DNA of 39,762 nt, from assembly GCA_964418645.1 (NCBI GenBank), contig CAYQME010000019.1, positions 1 to 39,762 on the forward strand, in the 5' to 3' direction. The notes beneath the pieces were generated by a model. The model was not told where the DNA came from. It did not search any database and saw only the letters and a program-made list of their open reading frames with translations. The first letter of the stretch is position 1. Every line of letters begins with the position of its first letter. Positions 31,578-39,649 of this stretch are shown here, piece by piece. The translations under genes were made by a program, and so were the position numbers. The DNA is from JAADHG01 sp964418645. GTDB taxonomy: Bacteria > Bacteroidota > Bacteroidia > Flavobacteriales > Flavobacteriaceae.

Positions 31578-32936
31578 ATGAATTCAAGAAGACATTTTAT
31601 TAAACAAACAGCAATTGCTGGAGCAGGAATATCTATGGTTCCAAATCTAACATTTGGAATGACTAATACAAATAATAAAGACATTTTAAAAGTTGGGTTA
31701 ATAGGTGTTGGATTACGTGGCACAAATCATCTTAGCAACGTATTGCAAAGAGAGGATGTAATAGTAACTGCAATTTGTGATATAGATCCTGTAAGAATAA
31801 CAATTGGATTGGATAAAATAAACAAAGCAGGACAAATAAAACCAAAAGTATTTGGAAGTGATGAGCATGACTATAGGAATTTATTGGATTTACAAGACGT
31901 AGATGCAGTTATAATTGCAACACCTTGGCTATGGCATACACGAATGGCTAAAGACGCCATGTTAGCGGGGAAATATGCAGGATTAGAAGTATCTGCTGCC
32001 AATACAATGGAAGAATGTTGGGATTTAGTTAATACACATGAGCAAACAGGAACTCACATGATGATTTTGGAAAATGTATGTTATAGAAGAGATGTTTTAG
32101 CAGTCTTAAATATGGTAAGACAAGATGTTTTTGGTGAGTTAGTGCATTTTAGATGTGGCTATCAACATGATTTACGTGGCGTAAAATTAAACGATGGTAA
32201 AACCGCTTATGGGAAAGGCGTTGAATTTGGTAATAAAGGAATTTCAGAATCGGCTTGGAGAACGCAACATTCGCTTTTAAGAAATGCAGATGTGTATCCT
32301 ACTCATGGTGTAGGACCAATTGCGACCATGTGTAATGTAAATAGAGGCAATCGGTTTATGTCTTTAACATCACATGCTTCAAAAGGCATAGGATTGCATA
32401 ATTATATTGTTGCAAATGGAGTAGAAAATCATCCAAATGCAAAATTAAAATTCAAACAAGGCGATGTCATTACATCAACTATAGACACTGCTAATGGAGA
32501 AACCATTATTGTAACACATGATTGTAATTCACCTAGACCGTATTCTTTAGGATTTAGAGTTCAAGGAGCCAATGGACTTTGGGAAGTTGATGGCAATAGA
32601 ATTTACATAGAAGGAAAGTCAGAACCACATCGTTGGGATTCAGCAACAAAGTGGTTAGAAAAGTACGATCATCCACTGTGGAAAAAATATGGCGAACATG
32701 CTATGGGAGCAGGACATGGAGGAATGGACTTTTTTGTAATTCATGCGTTTATTGAATCGGCTAAACAAAATATTGCGCCACCATTAGATGCTTACGATGC
32801 TGCAGCTTGGAGTGCAATAACACCGCTTTCTGAAGCATCCATTGAAAATAATGGCGAACCGCAAGATTTTCCAGATTTTACAAGGGGCGATTGGATAAAG
32901 AGAAAGCCTTACAATTGGATAAAAGAGACATATTAA
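31578..32936 (+). CDS. Gfo/Idh/MocA-family oxidoreductase, GH109-like
   Basis: A 452-residue NAD(P)-dependent protein with a Tat signal: MNSRRHFIKQTAIAGAGISM is a twin-arginine leader, and ATG 31578 is chosen because the leader then starts cleanly. The Rossmann motif is GLIGVGLRG (about 40-48), followed by ICDIDP and VIIATPWLWH. A GH109 fingerprint is seen in ESAWRTQHSLLRNADVYPTHGVGPIATM. Family GH109 uses NAD-dependent redox chemistry to cleave alpha-N-acetylgalactosaminides, as first shown with Elizabethkingia. I infer GH109-like glycosidase activity in the periplasm, but a different sugar is possible. Downstream, after a weak A/T hairpin, the molybdenum hydroxylase genes start. No neighbouring sugar-uptake genes were seen. 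Confidence 0.87.
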   Translation: MNSRRHFIKQTAIAGAGISMVPNLTFGMTNTNNKDILKVGLIGVGLRGTNHLSNVLQREDVIVTAICDIDPVRITIGLDKINKAGQIKPKVFGSDEHDYRNLLDLQDVDAVIIATPWLWHTRMAKDAMLAGKYAGLEVSAANTMEECWDLVNTHEQTGTHMMILENVCYRRDVLAVLNMVRQDVFGELVHFRCGYQHDLRGVKLNDGKTAYGKGVEFGNKGISESAWRTQHSLLRNADVYPTHGVGPIATMCNVNRGNRFMSLTSHASKGIGLHNYIVANGVENHPNAKLKFKQGDVITSTIDTANGETIIVTHDCNSPRPYSLGFRVQGANGLWEVDGNRIYIEGKSEPHRWDSATKWLEKYDHPLWKKYGEHAMGAGHGGMDFFVIHAFIESAKQNIAPPLDAYDAAAWSAITPLSEASIENNGEPQDFPDFTRGDWIKRKPYNWIKETY

Positions 32937-32980
32937 AAATTAAATAGTTTTATATATAGCATCTTAATTCTTTGTTAAAT

Positions 32981-33002
32981 AAAAAAAAGCTGCATTTTTT
33001 TT
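32981..33002 (+). terminator. Weak A/T-stem terminator after the GH109-like gene
   Basis: Eight A residues (32981-32988) and eight T residues (32995-33002) flank GCTGCA. The A-T stem plus T tail could act as a weak terminator between the GH109-like gene and the molybdoenzyme genes. Confidence 0.35.
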
Positions 33003-33071
33003 AGTAATTTTAAAGACCTATGCGTTCTGCATATGTTTTAGATATTAGAGTACTAATTAAAACACTAGCTT

Positions 33072-33527
33072 ATGCCAACATTTCAATTACAAATTAATGG
33101 AGAACCTCATACCATAGAGGCCGACAATGACACCCCTTTATTATGGGTGTTAAGAGATCAAATAAATTTAGTAGGAACTAAATATGGCTGTGGTATAGGC
33201 CAATGCGGCGCTTGTACTGTTCATGTTGATGGCGTAGCTACAAGGAGTTGTTTGCTACAAGTTTCGCAATTACAAGATGTTGAAATTACAACTATAGAAG
33301 GGCTTTCAGAAGAGGGCAATCATCCTATTCAGAAAGCATGGTTGGAGCATGATGTTCCACAATGTGGATATTGTCAATCAGGGCAAATTATGACAGCTGC
33401 TGCACTAATAAAGAACAATCCAAACCCTTCGGATAAGGATATTGATTCTGCTATGAATGGAAACCTCTGCAGGTGTGGTACTTATGTTAGAGTTAAACAG
33501 GCAATCAAAACGGCATCAAAGCTTTAA
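33072..33527 (+). CDS. (2Fe-2S) small subunit of a molybdenum hydroxylase, IorA-like
   Basis: A 151-residue two-cluster ferredoxin-like subunit. The first cluster sits in the plant-type fold: KYGCGIGQCGACTVHVDG then RSC. The second is in PQCGYCQSGQIMTAAALI and GNLCRCGTYVRVKQA. This is the standard small subunit of xanthine oxidase-family enzymes, closest in pattern to isoquinoline 1-oxidoreductase alpha or aldehyde dehydrogenase small subunits. It has no signal peptide, so it may be co-exported with the Tat-bearing large subunit (11-base gap). It is first of a four-gene plus-strand operon: iorA-like, iorB-like, xdhC-like, mocA-like. Substrate unknown. Confidence 0.93.
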   Translation: MPTFQLQINGEPHTIEADNDTPLLWVLRDQINLVGTKYGCGIGQCGACTVHVDGVATRSCLLQVSQLQDVEITTIEGLSEEGNHPIQKAWLEHDVPQCGYCQSGQIMTAAALIKNNPNPSDKDIDSAMNGNLCRCGTYVRVKQAIKTASKL

Positions 33528-33538
33528 ATTAAGAAATC

Positions 33539-35740
33539 ATGACAAAAATAAAAACGCAATATAACAGACGTTCATTTATAAAAGTGACAGCAGCAGCAGG
33601 TGGCGGTATGCTTATAGGATTTAGCTGGTTAACCGGATGTATTTCGGATCCCAAAGTTGAAGAAGTTGAGGTTCCCAATGAGTGGTTTGATATAAATGGG
33701 TATATCAAAATTGGAGATACAGGCTTGGTCACCATATATTCACCTAATCCCGAGATTGGTCAAAATGTAAGAACTTCCATGCCAATGATTGTGGCAGAAG
33801 AACTAGATGTTGATTGGAAAAATGTAGTTGTTGAACAGGCGCCATTAAACACAGGGTTTTATCAGAATCAATTTGCCGGCGGAAGCTTATCGATTAGATT
33901 AAGTTGGAATGCCTTGAGAATGGCAGGTGCTACTGGCAGAAGAATGTTATTGGAAGCAGCTGCAAAAGAATGGGGAGTACCTGTTTTACATTTAAATGCT
34001 ACTCAAGGAATTATCAAAGAAACAAACGGAGAAAGAACAATAACATATGGAGAGATAGCTTCAAAAGCTGTGGGTATTGAAATCCCCAAAGAAGTTGAAC
34101 TCAAGGAGATAAAGGATTTTAAATTAATAGGGAGTAGTATTAAAAATGTAGATGCAAAGAAAATTGTTACAGGCAAACCTCTTTTTGGTTTAGACTTCAA
34201 AAGAGAAGGAATGCAACTTGCTATGATACAACATCCACCTGCCTTTGGTATGAAGGTAAAAGATTTCAATGCAGAAGAAATAAAAAGTATGTCAGGAGTA
34301 AAAGATGCTTTTATCATAGATACGTCTATTAAAGATCCAACTTGGTCTGATGAAAAGGGGTTTTTACAACTCATTGCTATTGTTGGAGATTCCACTTGGC
34401 AATTAATGAAAGCAAAAAAAGCTATTAAAGCCAATTGGGAAGTTATAAGTAAGTTGGAGAATTCTGAAATGCATTTAAAGAATTTAGAAGAAGCCATTGC
34501 ATTTGGTAAGGTTGAAGAAAGTAGGAAAGATGGCCATCCAGATGGTGCATTCAAGAAAGCAGCAAAAGTGATAGAACGCACATATAGCTCCCCATTCCTT
34601 GCCCATAACACGATGGAGCCCATGAATTTCTTTGCTAATGTTACTGATACATCTGCTGAACTTATTGGTCCAACACAAACACCTGAAGCACTAGAAGGTT
34701 CAGTTTCTAAATTACTAGACATGCCAATTGAGAACATTACGGTTAATATGACACGAATGGGTGGAGGCTTTGGTAGAAGGCTTTATGTGCATTTTGGAGT
34801 GGAAGCAGCAGCTATTTCAAAAAAAATAGGCGCACCTGTTAAGCTTATTTATACTAGAGAAGATGATATGACCCAAGGAACATATAGACCAGCTTATCAA
34901 TCTAGGTATAAAGCAGGATTAGATGAAAATAACAATTTAATTGCGTTTTCAGTAAAAGGTTCTGGGCTACCCGAGGGATCTGTTTTTCCTAATCGTTTTC
35001 CAGCAGGTACGGTTGATAATTATTTAGCTGAAAAAATTGGAGCAAAAACCAATATTACTACAGGAGCATGGCGAGCTCCAAGATCTCATTTTACAGCTGG
35101 TGCAGAACAGTCATTTCTAGACGAAGTTGCCGAATTAGCAGGAAAAGACCCTATTGATTTTCGATTGGAATTATTTGATCGAGCCATTAATGACCCAGTT
35201 GGAGAAAAGCATGAATATGAGGCTGAGCGTTATGCAGGTGTTCTGAAATTAGTGAAGGATAAATCTAATTGGGGAGAACCAAAACCTGGTATTTATCGTG
35301 GTGTGGCAGCCTATTTTTGTCATTCTAGCTATGTTGCAGAAGTTGTAGATGTGGTTTTAGACAATGGTCATCCAAAAGTCAAAAAAGTTTGGTGCGTAGT
35401 TGATTGTGGTATTGTAGTAAACCGAGATGCTGCTAAAAACATGGTTCAAGGTGGTGTTATTGATGGAATAGGACATGCTATGTACAGTCAATTAACTTTT
35501 AATAATGGAGCTGTTAATGAAAATAATTTTGATAGATACCAATTGATGCGACATTCTCAAGCACCAGAAGAAATTGAGGTTTTCTTTGTTGAGAATGAGA
35601 TTGCACCAACTGGATTAGGAGAACCTGGACTACCACCAGCTGTCGGGGCATTGGCAAATGCACTCTATCAGGCAACAGGTCAACGTTTAACAAAACAACC
35701 TTTTGCAAATCATATTAAAACCAAAAAACTGCTTGGTTAG
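33539..35740 (+). CDS. Molybdopterin-binding large subunit, IorB-like
   Basis: A 733-residue molybdenum-cofactor subunit of a two-component hydroxylase. The N-terminus has a twin-arginine leader (NRRSFIKVTAAAGGGMLIG, Arg10-Arg11) ending in a Cys at residue 34, so it may be an exported lipoprotein. Cofactor segments are MGGGFGRRL near residue 407 and APRSHFTAGAEQSFLDE further on. The catalytic Glu motif is GLGEPGLPP near residue 695, the IorB/aldehyde-oxidase-like form. No FAD subunit is present, as usual for the IorAB class, so electrons likely go to cytochromes or quinones. It lies between the 2Fe-2S subunit and XdhC. The substrate (aldehyde, N-heterocycle or other) cannot be told from sequence. 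Confidence 0.93.
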   Translation: MTKIKTQYNRRSFIKVTAAAGGGMLIGFSWLTGCISDPKVEEVEVPNEWFDINGYIKIGDTGLVTIYSPNPEIGQNVRTSMPMIVAEELDVDWKNVVVEQAPLNTGFYQNQFAGGSLSIRLSWNALRMAGATGRRMLLEAAAKEWGVPVLHLNATQGIIKETNGERTITYGEIASKAVGIEIPKEVELKEIKDFKLIGSSIKNVDAKKIVTGKPLFGLDFKREGMQLAMIQHPPAFGMKVKDFNAEEIKSMSGVKDAFIIDTSIKDPTWSDEKGFLQLIAIVGDSTWQLMKAKKAIKANWEVISKLENSEMHLKNLEEAIAFGKVEESRKDGHPDGAFKKAAKVIERTYSSPFLAHNTMEPMNFFANVTDTSAELIGPTQTPEALEGSVSKLLDMPIENITVNMTRMGGGFGRRLYVHFGVEAAAISKKIGAPVKLIYTREDDMTQGTYRPAYQSRYKAGLDENNNLIAFSVKGSGLPEGSVFPNRFPAGTVDNYLAEKIGAKTNITTGAWRAPRSHFTAGAEQSFLDEVAELAGKDPIDFRLELFDRAINDPVGEKHEYEAERYAGVLKLVKDKSNWGEPKPGIYRGVAAYFCHSSYVAEVVDVVLDNGHPKVKKVWCVVDCGIVVNRDAAKNMVQGGVIDGIGHAMYSQLTFNNGAVNENNFDRYQLMRHSQAPEEIEVFFVENEIAPTGLGEPGLPPAVGALANALYQATGQRLTKQPFANHIKTKKLLG

Positions 35741-35762
35741 TAAAAGTTAACAAATTGATTTT

Positions 35763-36773
35763 ATGACACATGAGTTTAAAACCATTGTTGAAAGTTATCA
35801 GTTAGCTAAAAAACAAGGTTTAAAAACAGTCTTAGCAACAGTTGTTGCCTTAGATGGATCTTCATATAGAAAACCTGGAGTACGTATGCTTATTCTTGAA
35901 AATAAAACTATGATTGGTGCTGTGAGTGGAGGTTGTGTGGAGAAAGATATTTTAAGACAATCAGAATCAGTTTTTAAAAATGGGCATTCTAAAATGATGT
36001 CTTATGACGGCAGATTTAGGTTGGGTTGTGAAGGCATACTTTATATTTTACTTGAGATTTTTGAGCCAAATGATAATTTTATTGAGTCATTTAATAAATG
36101 TTTAAAAACCAGAAATCATTTTAAGATAGCATCGTATTTCTCAAAAGAAGAAGGCATACATTCTGGAATAGGAACTTATTTAGATATTGAAAACGAAAAA
36201 CATTTTGTTTCAATGGATTTTGAAGAGAATAATGCTCTTTCTGTCTTTTCACAAGAAATGCCACCTTGTTTTAAATTGGTAATTTTTGGTGCAGAGCATG
36301 ACGCCGTACAATTGTGTCAATTGGCAGCATTAAATGGATGGGAAGTAAGTATATATGCTAGTCCAACTGAATCTAAAACCATCAAAAACTTTGCTGGGGC
36401 CACTGAATTTTATTCAATTATACCCGATGAATTAAATACAAGTAGTATTGATAATCATACAGCAATTATGATTATGACGCATAGTTTTGCCAATGATTTA
36501 AAATGGTTAATGGCAGTTAAAAATGCAAAACCTGCATATATAGGTTTATTAGGACCAATACACAAAAGAGAAAATTTATTATCTCATTTATTGGAGTATC
36601 ATCCAGATATAGAAGAATCGTTTTTAGAAAAAATTCATGGTCCAGCAGGATTAGATATAGGTTCTGAAACGCCGCAAGAAATTGCCATTTCTATTATTTC
36701 TGAAATACTATCTGTAACACGACATAGAATTCCTATGCCTCTGAAGGAGAAAACAGGAAACATTCACGCATAA
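35763..36773 (+). CDS. XdhC/CoxI-family molybdenum cofactor maturation factor
   Basis: A 336-residue XdhC-like protein. The N-terminal XdhC/CoxI block is VVALDGSSYRKPGVRMLILE followed by GAVSGGCVEKDI. The C-terminal Rossmann part is KLVIFGAEHDAVQLCQLAALNGWEVSIYAS, then HSFANDLKWL and YIGLLGPIHKRENLL. XdhC binds the molybdenum cofactor, helps add the sulfido ligand and inserts it into xanthine oxidase-family enzymes. It follows the large subunit by 22 bases, and its stop directly abuts the next gene (TAATTG), so it is dedicated to this enzyme. The ATG start is supported by HEFKTIVESYQLAKKQG, a typical family N-terminus. Confidence 0.93.
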   Translation: MTHEFKTIVESYQLAKKQGLKTVLATVVALDGSSYRKPGVRMLILENKTMIGAVSGGCVEKDILRQSESVFKNGHSKMMSYDGRFRLGCEGILYILLEIFEPNDNFIESFNKCLKTRNHFKIASYFSKEEGIHSGIGTYLDIENEKHFVSMDFEENNALSVFSQEMPPCFKLVIFGAEHDAVQLCQLAALNGWEVSIYASPTESKTIKNFAGATEFYSIIPDELNTSSIDNHTAIMIMTHSFANDLKWLMAVKNAKPAYIGLLGPIHKRENLLSHLLEYHPDIEESFLEKIHGPAGLDIGSETPQEIAISIISEILSVTRHRIPMPLKEKTGNIHA

Positions 36774-37400
36774 TTGCTTAAGCAAAATAGAGTGTCTCAA
36801 AAACCAAATATTGCCATTCTTATTCTGGCCGCAGGAGATTCTTCTCGTATGGGAACTCCAAAGCAATTACTTAAATGGAAAAACACCTCACTTTTAGGAC
36901 ATGCTATTGAAACTGCTAAAAAATCTAATACATCTAAAATATGTGTGATTCTAGGGGCTAATTATAATCTTATTAATGCAAAGATTAACAACTATGAAGT
37001 TGAGGTTTTAGCTAATGAAAGCTGGGAAAAGGGTTTAGGAAATTCGATAGCTTTTGGCATAAATCATCTTTTGGAAAGTGATTCCAATTTTGACGCATTG
37101 TTTATAATGCTGGCTGACCAACCTTTGATAGATTCTGCGTATTTAAATAAGGTCTTAAATATGTACAAAATAGGTAAACGTCAAATAATCGCTACATCAT
37201 ATAAAGGAGGAAAACAAGGTGTTCCTGTATTGTTTGATAGCATTTATTTTGAAGAGTTAGCACAATTGAATGATGATAAAGGCGCTAAAATAATACTTCA
37301 AAAATATTCCAAGAACGTTTCTACTATAAGGGCAGACAATTTAGTTTCAGATATTGACACTTTGGAGGATTACGAAAGATTATATATGGCTAATCATTAA
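36774..37400 (+). CDS. MocA-like molybdenum cofactor nucleotidyltransferase
   Basis: A 208-residue NTP transferase (GT-A fold). The nucleotide site is AILILAAGDSSRMGTPKQLLKW, with the signature GxSSRMGxxK, and the metal site is LFIMLADQPLI. Such proteins join CTP to molybdopterin (MocA) or GTP (MobA-like). Next to an XdhC factor and a hydroxylase, MocA-type cytidylylation is most likely because hydroxylases use the cytosine dinucleotide cofactor. The start is uncertain: TTG at 36774 directly follows the XdhC stop, and a GTG at 36792 is an alternative. It is last in the operon and converges on moaA across about 220 bases holding a repeat. Confidence 0.88.
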   Translation: MLKQNRVSQKPNIAILILAAGDSSRMGTPKQLLKWKNTSLLGHAIETAKKSNTSKICVILGANYNLINAKINNYEVEVLANESWEKGLGNSIAFGINHLLESDSNFDALFIMLADQPLIDSAYLNKVLNMYKIGKRQIIATSYKGGKQGVPVLFDSIYFEELAQLNDDKGAKIILQKYSKNVSTIRADNLVSDIDTLEDYERLYMANH

Positions 37401-37406
37401 TATCTA

Positions 37407-37516
37407 TGTGATTACGAAGGAGATCCAATAATTATAGGGACGACTGAAGTAATCCGTTTATTGGTATTTATTAATACATGCTGAGATTGCCACGACCTAA
37501 AGGTCTCGCAATGACA
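37407..37516. repeat. MITE-like intergenic repeat element (110 bp)
   Basis: It starts TGTGATTACGAAGGAGATCC and ends GGTCTCGCAATGACA, giving imperfect inverted ends (TGTnATTnCGA). Internal AATCCGTTT and TGAGATTGCCAC match the element at 1189-1297, and the lengths are equal within one base. It has no open frame and lies in the convergent gap between the mocA-like gene and moaA. Confidence 0.7.
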
Positions 37517-37525
37517 TAGTGTTTT

Positions 37526-37544
37526 TGTCATTCCTGCGAAGGCA
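37526..37544. repeat. Fragment TGTCATTCCTGCGAAGGCA of dispersed repeat
   Basis: A second motif of the dispersed family, found also in degraded form at 1141-1161 and 11536-11560. It sits directly after the 110-bp element. Confidence 0.55.
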
Positions 37545-37619
37545 TTCATAACTCAGAAGCTTCATTTTTTTATAAAAATTATGCGATTTCTCACATGCGT
37601 TCGAAGTGACTTGGGTTAC

Positions 37620-38627
37620 TTACCCACCAATAGCAATCATACTTCTGTTTTTCCCATGAAGCTTAGGTTCTTCTAGTTTTTTTAAGGTATCCATGCCGCC
37701 ACGAATTTTGAATTTGGATTGAACGGCTTTTTGAATAATAGGCTCAATATTCTTACCTTCCCTAAGTGGTGTTAACAAATCTGACTCTGTTGCTGAAAAC
37801 AAACAGTTTTTCAGTCTACCATTGGCTGTTAATCGGATGCGATTACAGGAATCACAAAACGGATTGGTAACCGAACTTATAATAGCAAATGACCCTTTAT
37901 AACCTTCGATTTTATAATTTTTTGAGGTGTCGTTAGGCGCATCTTTAATTCGCCACACTTCATCATGTTTAAATTCTGCGTTTACAAGAGCCATCACCTC
38001 AGCATAAGACATCATTTTTTCTTTATTCCATTTATTGCCATCAAAAGGCATAAACTCTATAAAGCGTACTGAAACAGGAAGGGTTTTGGTAAGCTTAATA
38101 AAATCAATAATCTCATTATCATTAAATCCCTTTATGAGTACTGCATTTAATTTAACATTGAATCCTTTTTCAACTAAAAGATGAATATTATTAATGACTT
38201 TTTCAAAGTTATTCCGACGTGAAATTTGGTTAAATTTATCAGTATTTAAAGAATCTAAACTCACATTTATATTTTGAATACCACAAGACTTAAATGTATC
38301 TATAAATCTATCTGCAATAACTGCATTTGTTGAAATAGCAAGTTCAACAGGTAAGGATGCTAATTTTTTTAGAATAATGTGAACATCTTTACGCACAAGT
38401 GGTTCGCCTCCTGTAAGTCTAATTTTTGTAACGCCATTTTCTACAAAGGTTTTAGCAATGGTATAGATTTCGTCAAAGCTCATGATATGAGACTTTGGAG
38501 ACAATTGAATCCCTTCGGCAGGCATGCAATAGGTACATCGTAAATTACAAAGTTCGGTTAATGAAATGCGTAGATAGGAATGTTGTCTTCCAAAGGTATC
38601 CTGTAATATGTTTTTATTTTTTTTCAT
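37620..38627 (-). CDS. moaA: GTP 3',8-cyclase MoaA
   Basis: A 335-residue radical SAM enzyme for the first step of molybdopterin synthesis, turning GTP into 3',8-cyclo-GTP. The N-terminal cluster is TELCNLRCTYCMP (Cys27, Cys31, Cys34). The C-terminal cluster is NPFCDSCNRIRLTANGRLKNCLF. The chain ends in GG, which MoaA needs for activity. The ATG overlaps the moaCB stop by one base (TAATG on the minus strand), so translation is coupled. It is last of the moaE-moaCB-moaA run and faces the hydroxylase operon tail to tail, with repeats between. Confidence 0.96.
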   Translation of the reverse strand: MKKNKNILQDTFGRQHSYLRISLTELCNLRCTYCMPAEGIQLSPKSHIMSFDEIYTIAKTFVENGVTKIRLTGGEPLVRKDVHIILKKLASLPVELAISTNAVIADRFIDTFKSCGIQNINVSLDSLNTDKFNQISRRNNFEKVINNIHLLVEKGFNVKLNAVLIKGFNDNEIIDFIKLTKTLPVSVRFIEFMPFDGNKWNKEKMMSYAEVMALVNAEFKHDEVWRIKDAPNDTSKNYKIEGYKGSFAIISSVTNPFCDSCNRIRLTANGRLKNCLFSATESDLLTPLREGKNIEPIIQKAVQSKFKIRGGMDTLKKLEEPKLHGKNRSMIAIGG

Positions 38628-39538
38628 TAATCGTGTCTTTGTCCTTTAAGCACTCCAAAAATGTGCAATACTGACGGGAATATAGCTTCCATAGACTCTT
38701 TGGCGCCATTGGTTGATCCTGGTAATGCCAATACTAGCGTTTTATCTATAGTTCCAGCAACGCTTCTTGAGAGCATCGAATAAGGTGTGCGATCTTGCCC
38801 ATAACTTCTAATAGCTTCTTCAATTCCTGAAATTTTTCTATCGATGATTTCGCTTAGAGCTTCTGGAGTAACATCACGTTTAGAAAGTCCTGTTCCGCCA
38901 GTAAAAATGACTAAATCAACACCTTGCTTTACATAAGATTTTGTTTTCTGTTGAATCACATCTTTTTCGTCAGGAATGACTTCATAAGCCTTTACATCAA
39001 CATTGTTTTTTTCTAAATTGGCAATTATCGCTTTTCCTGCTTTGTCTTCTTTTTGTCCGGCTGAAATGGTGTCAGAACATACAATTACAGTGGCAGTAAT
39101 TTCATTTCTAAAGCGGTCTTTAAAGTCTGATTTTCCTCCTTTTTTATTTAATAATTTAATATGATGAATTTCTATGCCTTTATCTATAGGCTTCAACATG
39201 TCATACATATTTAAGGCAACAATACTAGCACCATGCATTGCTTCAACCTCAACACCTGTTTTATAAATGGTTTTTATAGTACAATTAATAGTGACTTCCA
39301 ATCCGTTTACGTCGTAGTCGATACCAGTATATTCAATAGGAAGCAGATGACAGTCAGGAAGTAAATCGGAAGTTTTTTTAACACCCAATAAACCTGCGGC
39401 TTTACTCATCGCAAAGACGTTGCCTTTAGGAACCGTATCATTTTTTATAGCTTCAATAGTTTCTATTTTGCTCATTTTTACAATGGCTTGTGCAGTAGCT
39501 ATTCGTAGTGTATTTGATTTATTTGTTATATCGACCAT
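38627..39538 (-). CDS. moaCB: MoaC-MoaB fusion: cyclic pyranopterin synthase and molybdopterin adenylyltransferase-like domains
   Basis: A 303-residue fusion of two molybdopterin proteins. Residues 1 to about 142 are MoaC: MVDITNKSNTLRIATAQA, then PLLPDCHLLPIEYTG-like DCHLLPIEYTGID, VEAMHGASIVALNMYDMLKP, and the Lys-rich LLNKKGGKSDF. From about 148 to 303 it is MoaB/MogA: ATVIVCSDTISAGQKEDKAG, then FTGGTGLSKRDVTPEAL (TGG at 214-216) and LALPGSTNGAKESME. MoaC makes cyclic pyranopterin from the MoaA product; MoaB/MogA adenylylates molybdopterin. It is coupled to moaA by a one-base overlap and follows moaE after about 110 bases. The MoaB/MogA distinction is not settled by sequence here. Confidence 0.95.
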   Translation of the reverse strand: MVDITNKSNTLRIATAQAIVKMSKIETIEAIKNDTVPKGNVFAMSKAAGLLGVKKTSDLLPDCHLLPIEYTGIDYDVNGLEVTINCTIKTIYKTGVEVEAMHGASIVALNMYDMLKPIDKGIEIHHIKLLNKKGGKSDFKDRFRNEITATVIVCSDTISAGQKEDKAGKAIIANLEKNNVDVKAYEVIPDEKDVIQQKTKSYVKQGVDLVIFTGGTGLSKRDVTPEALSEIIDRKISGIEEAIRSYGQDRTPYSMLSRSVAGTIDKTLVLALPGSTNGAKESMEAIFPSVLHIFGVLKGQRHD

Positions 39539-39544
39539 CTTTTT

Positions 39545-39625
39545 ATGTTGAATCGTTTATATGTTTAATTGTTGATGTGTTTATCTATTGGTTTGTTTAA
39601 TTGTGATTTGTCTTGTTTCTTTTGT
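39545..39625. repeat. Low-complexity TTGTTT-rich spacer between moaE and moaCB
   Basis: The plus strand shows repeated TTTAATTGT/TTGTTTAATTG units with short variants, for example GTTTAATTGTTGATGTG and GTTTGTTTAATTGTGATTTG. It looks like degenerate tandem repeats. No terminator hairpin or ORF was found, so moaE to moaA may still be one transcript. Confidence 0.4.
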
Positions 39626-39649
39626 CTATTAGCGAAGCGGTCTTTCCTC

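Noticed and set aside
34003..34737. Open frame of about 240 codons on the minus strand inside the IorB-like gene
   Set aside because: Antisense to a strongly supported gene, with low-complexity Ser/Phe/Leu-rich sequence and no start signal or promoter.
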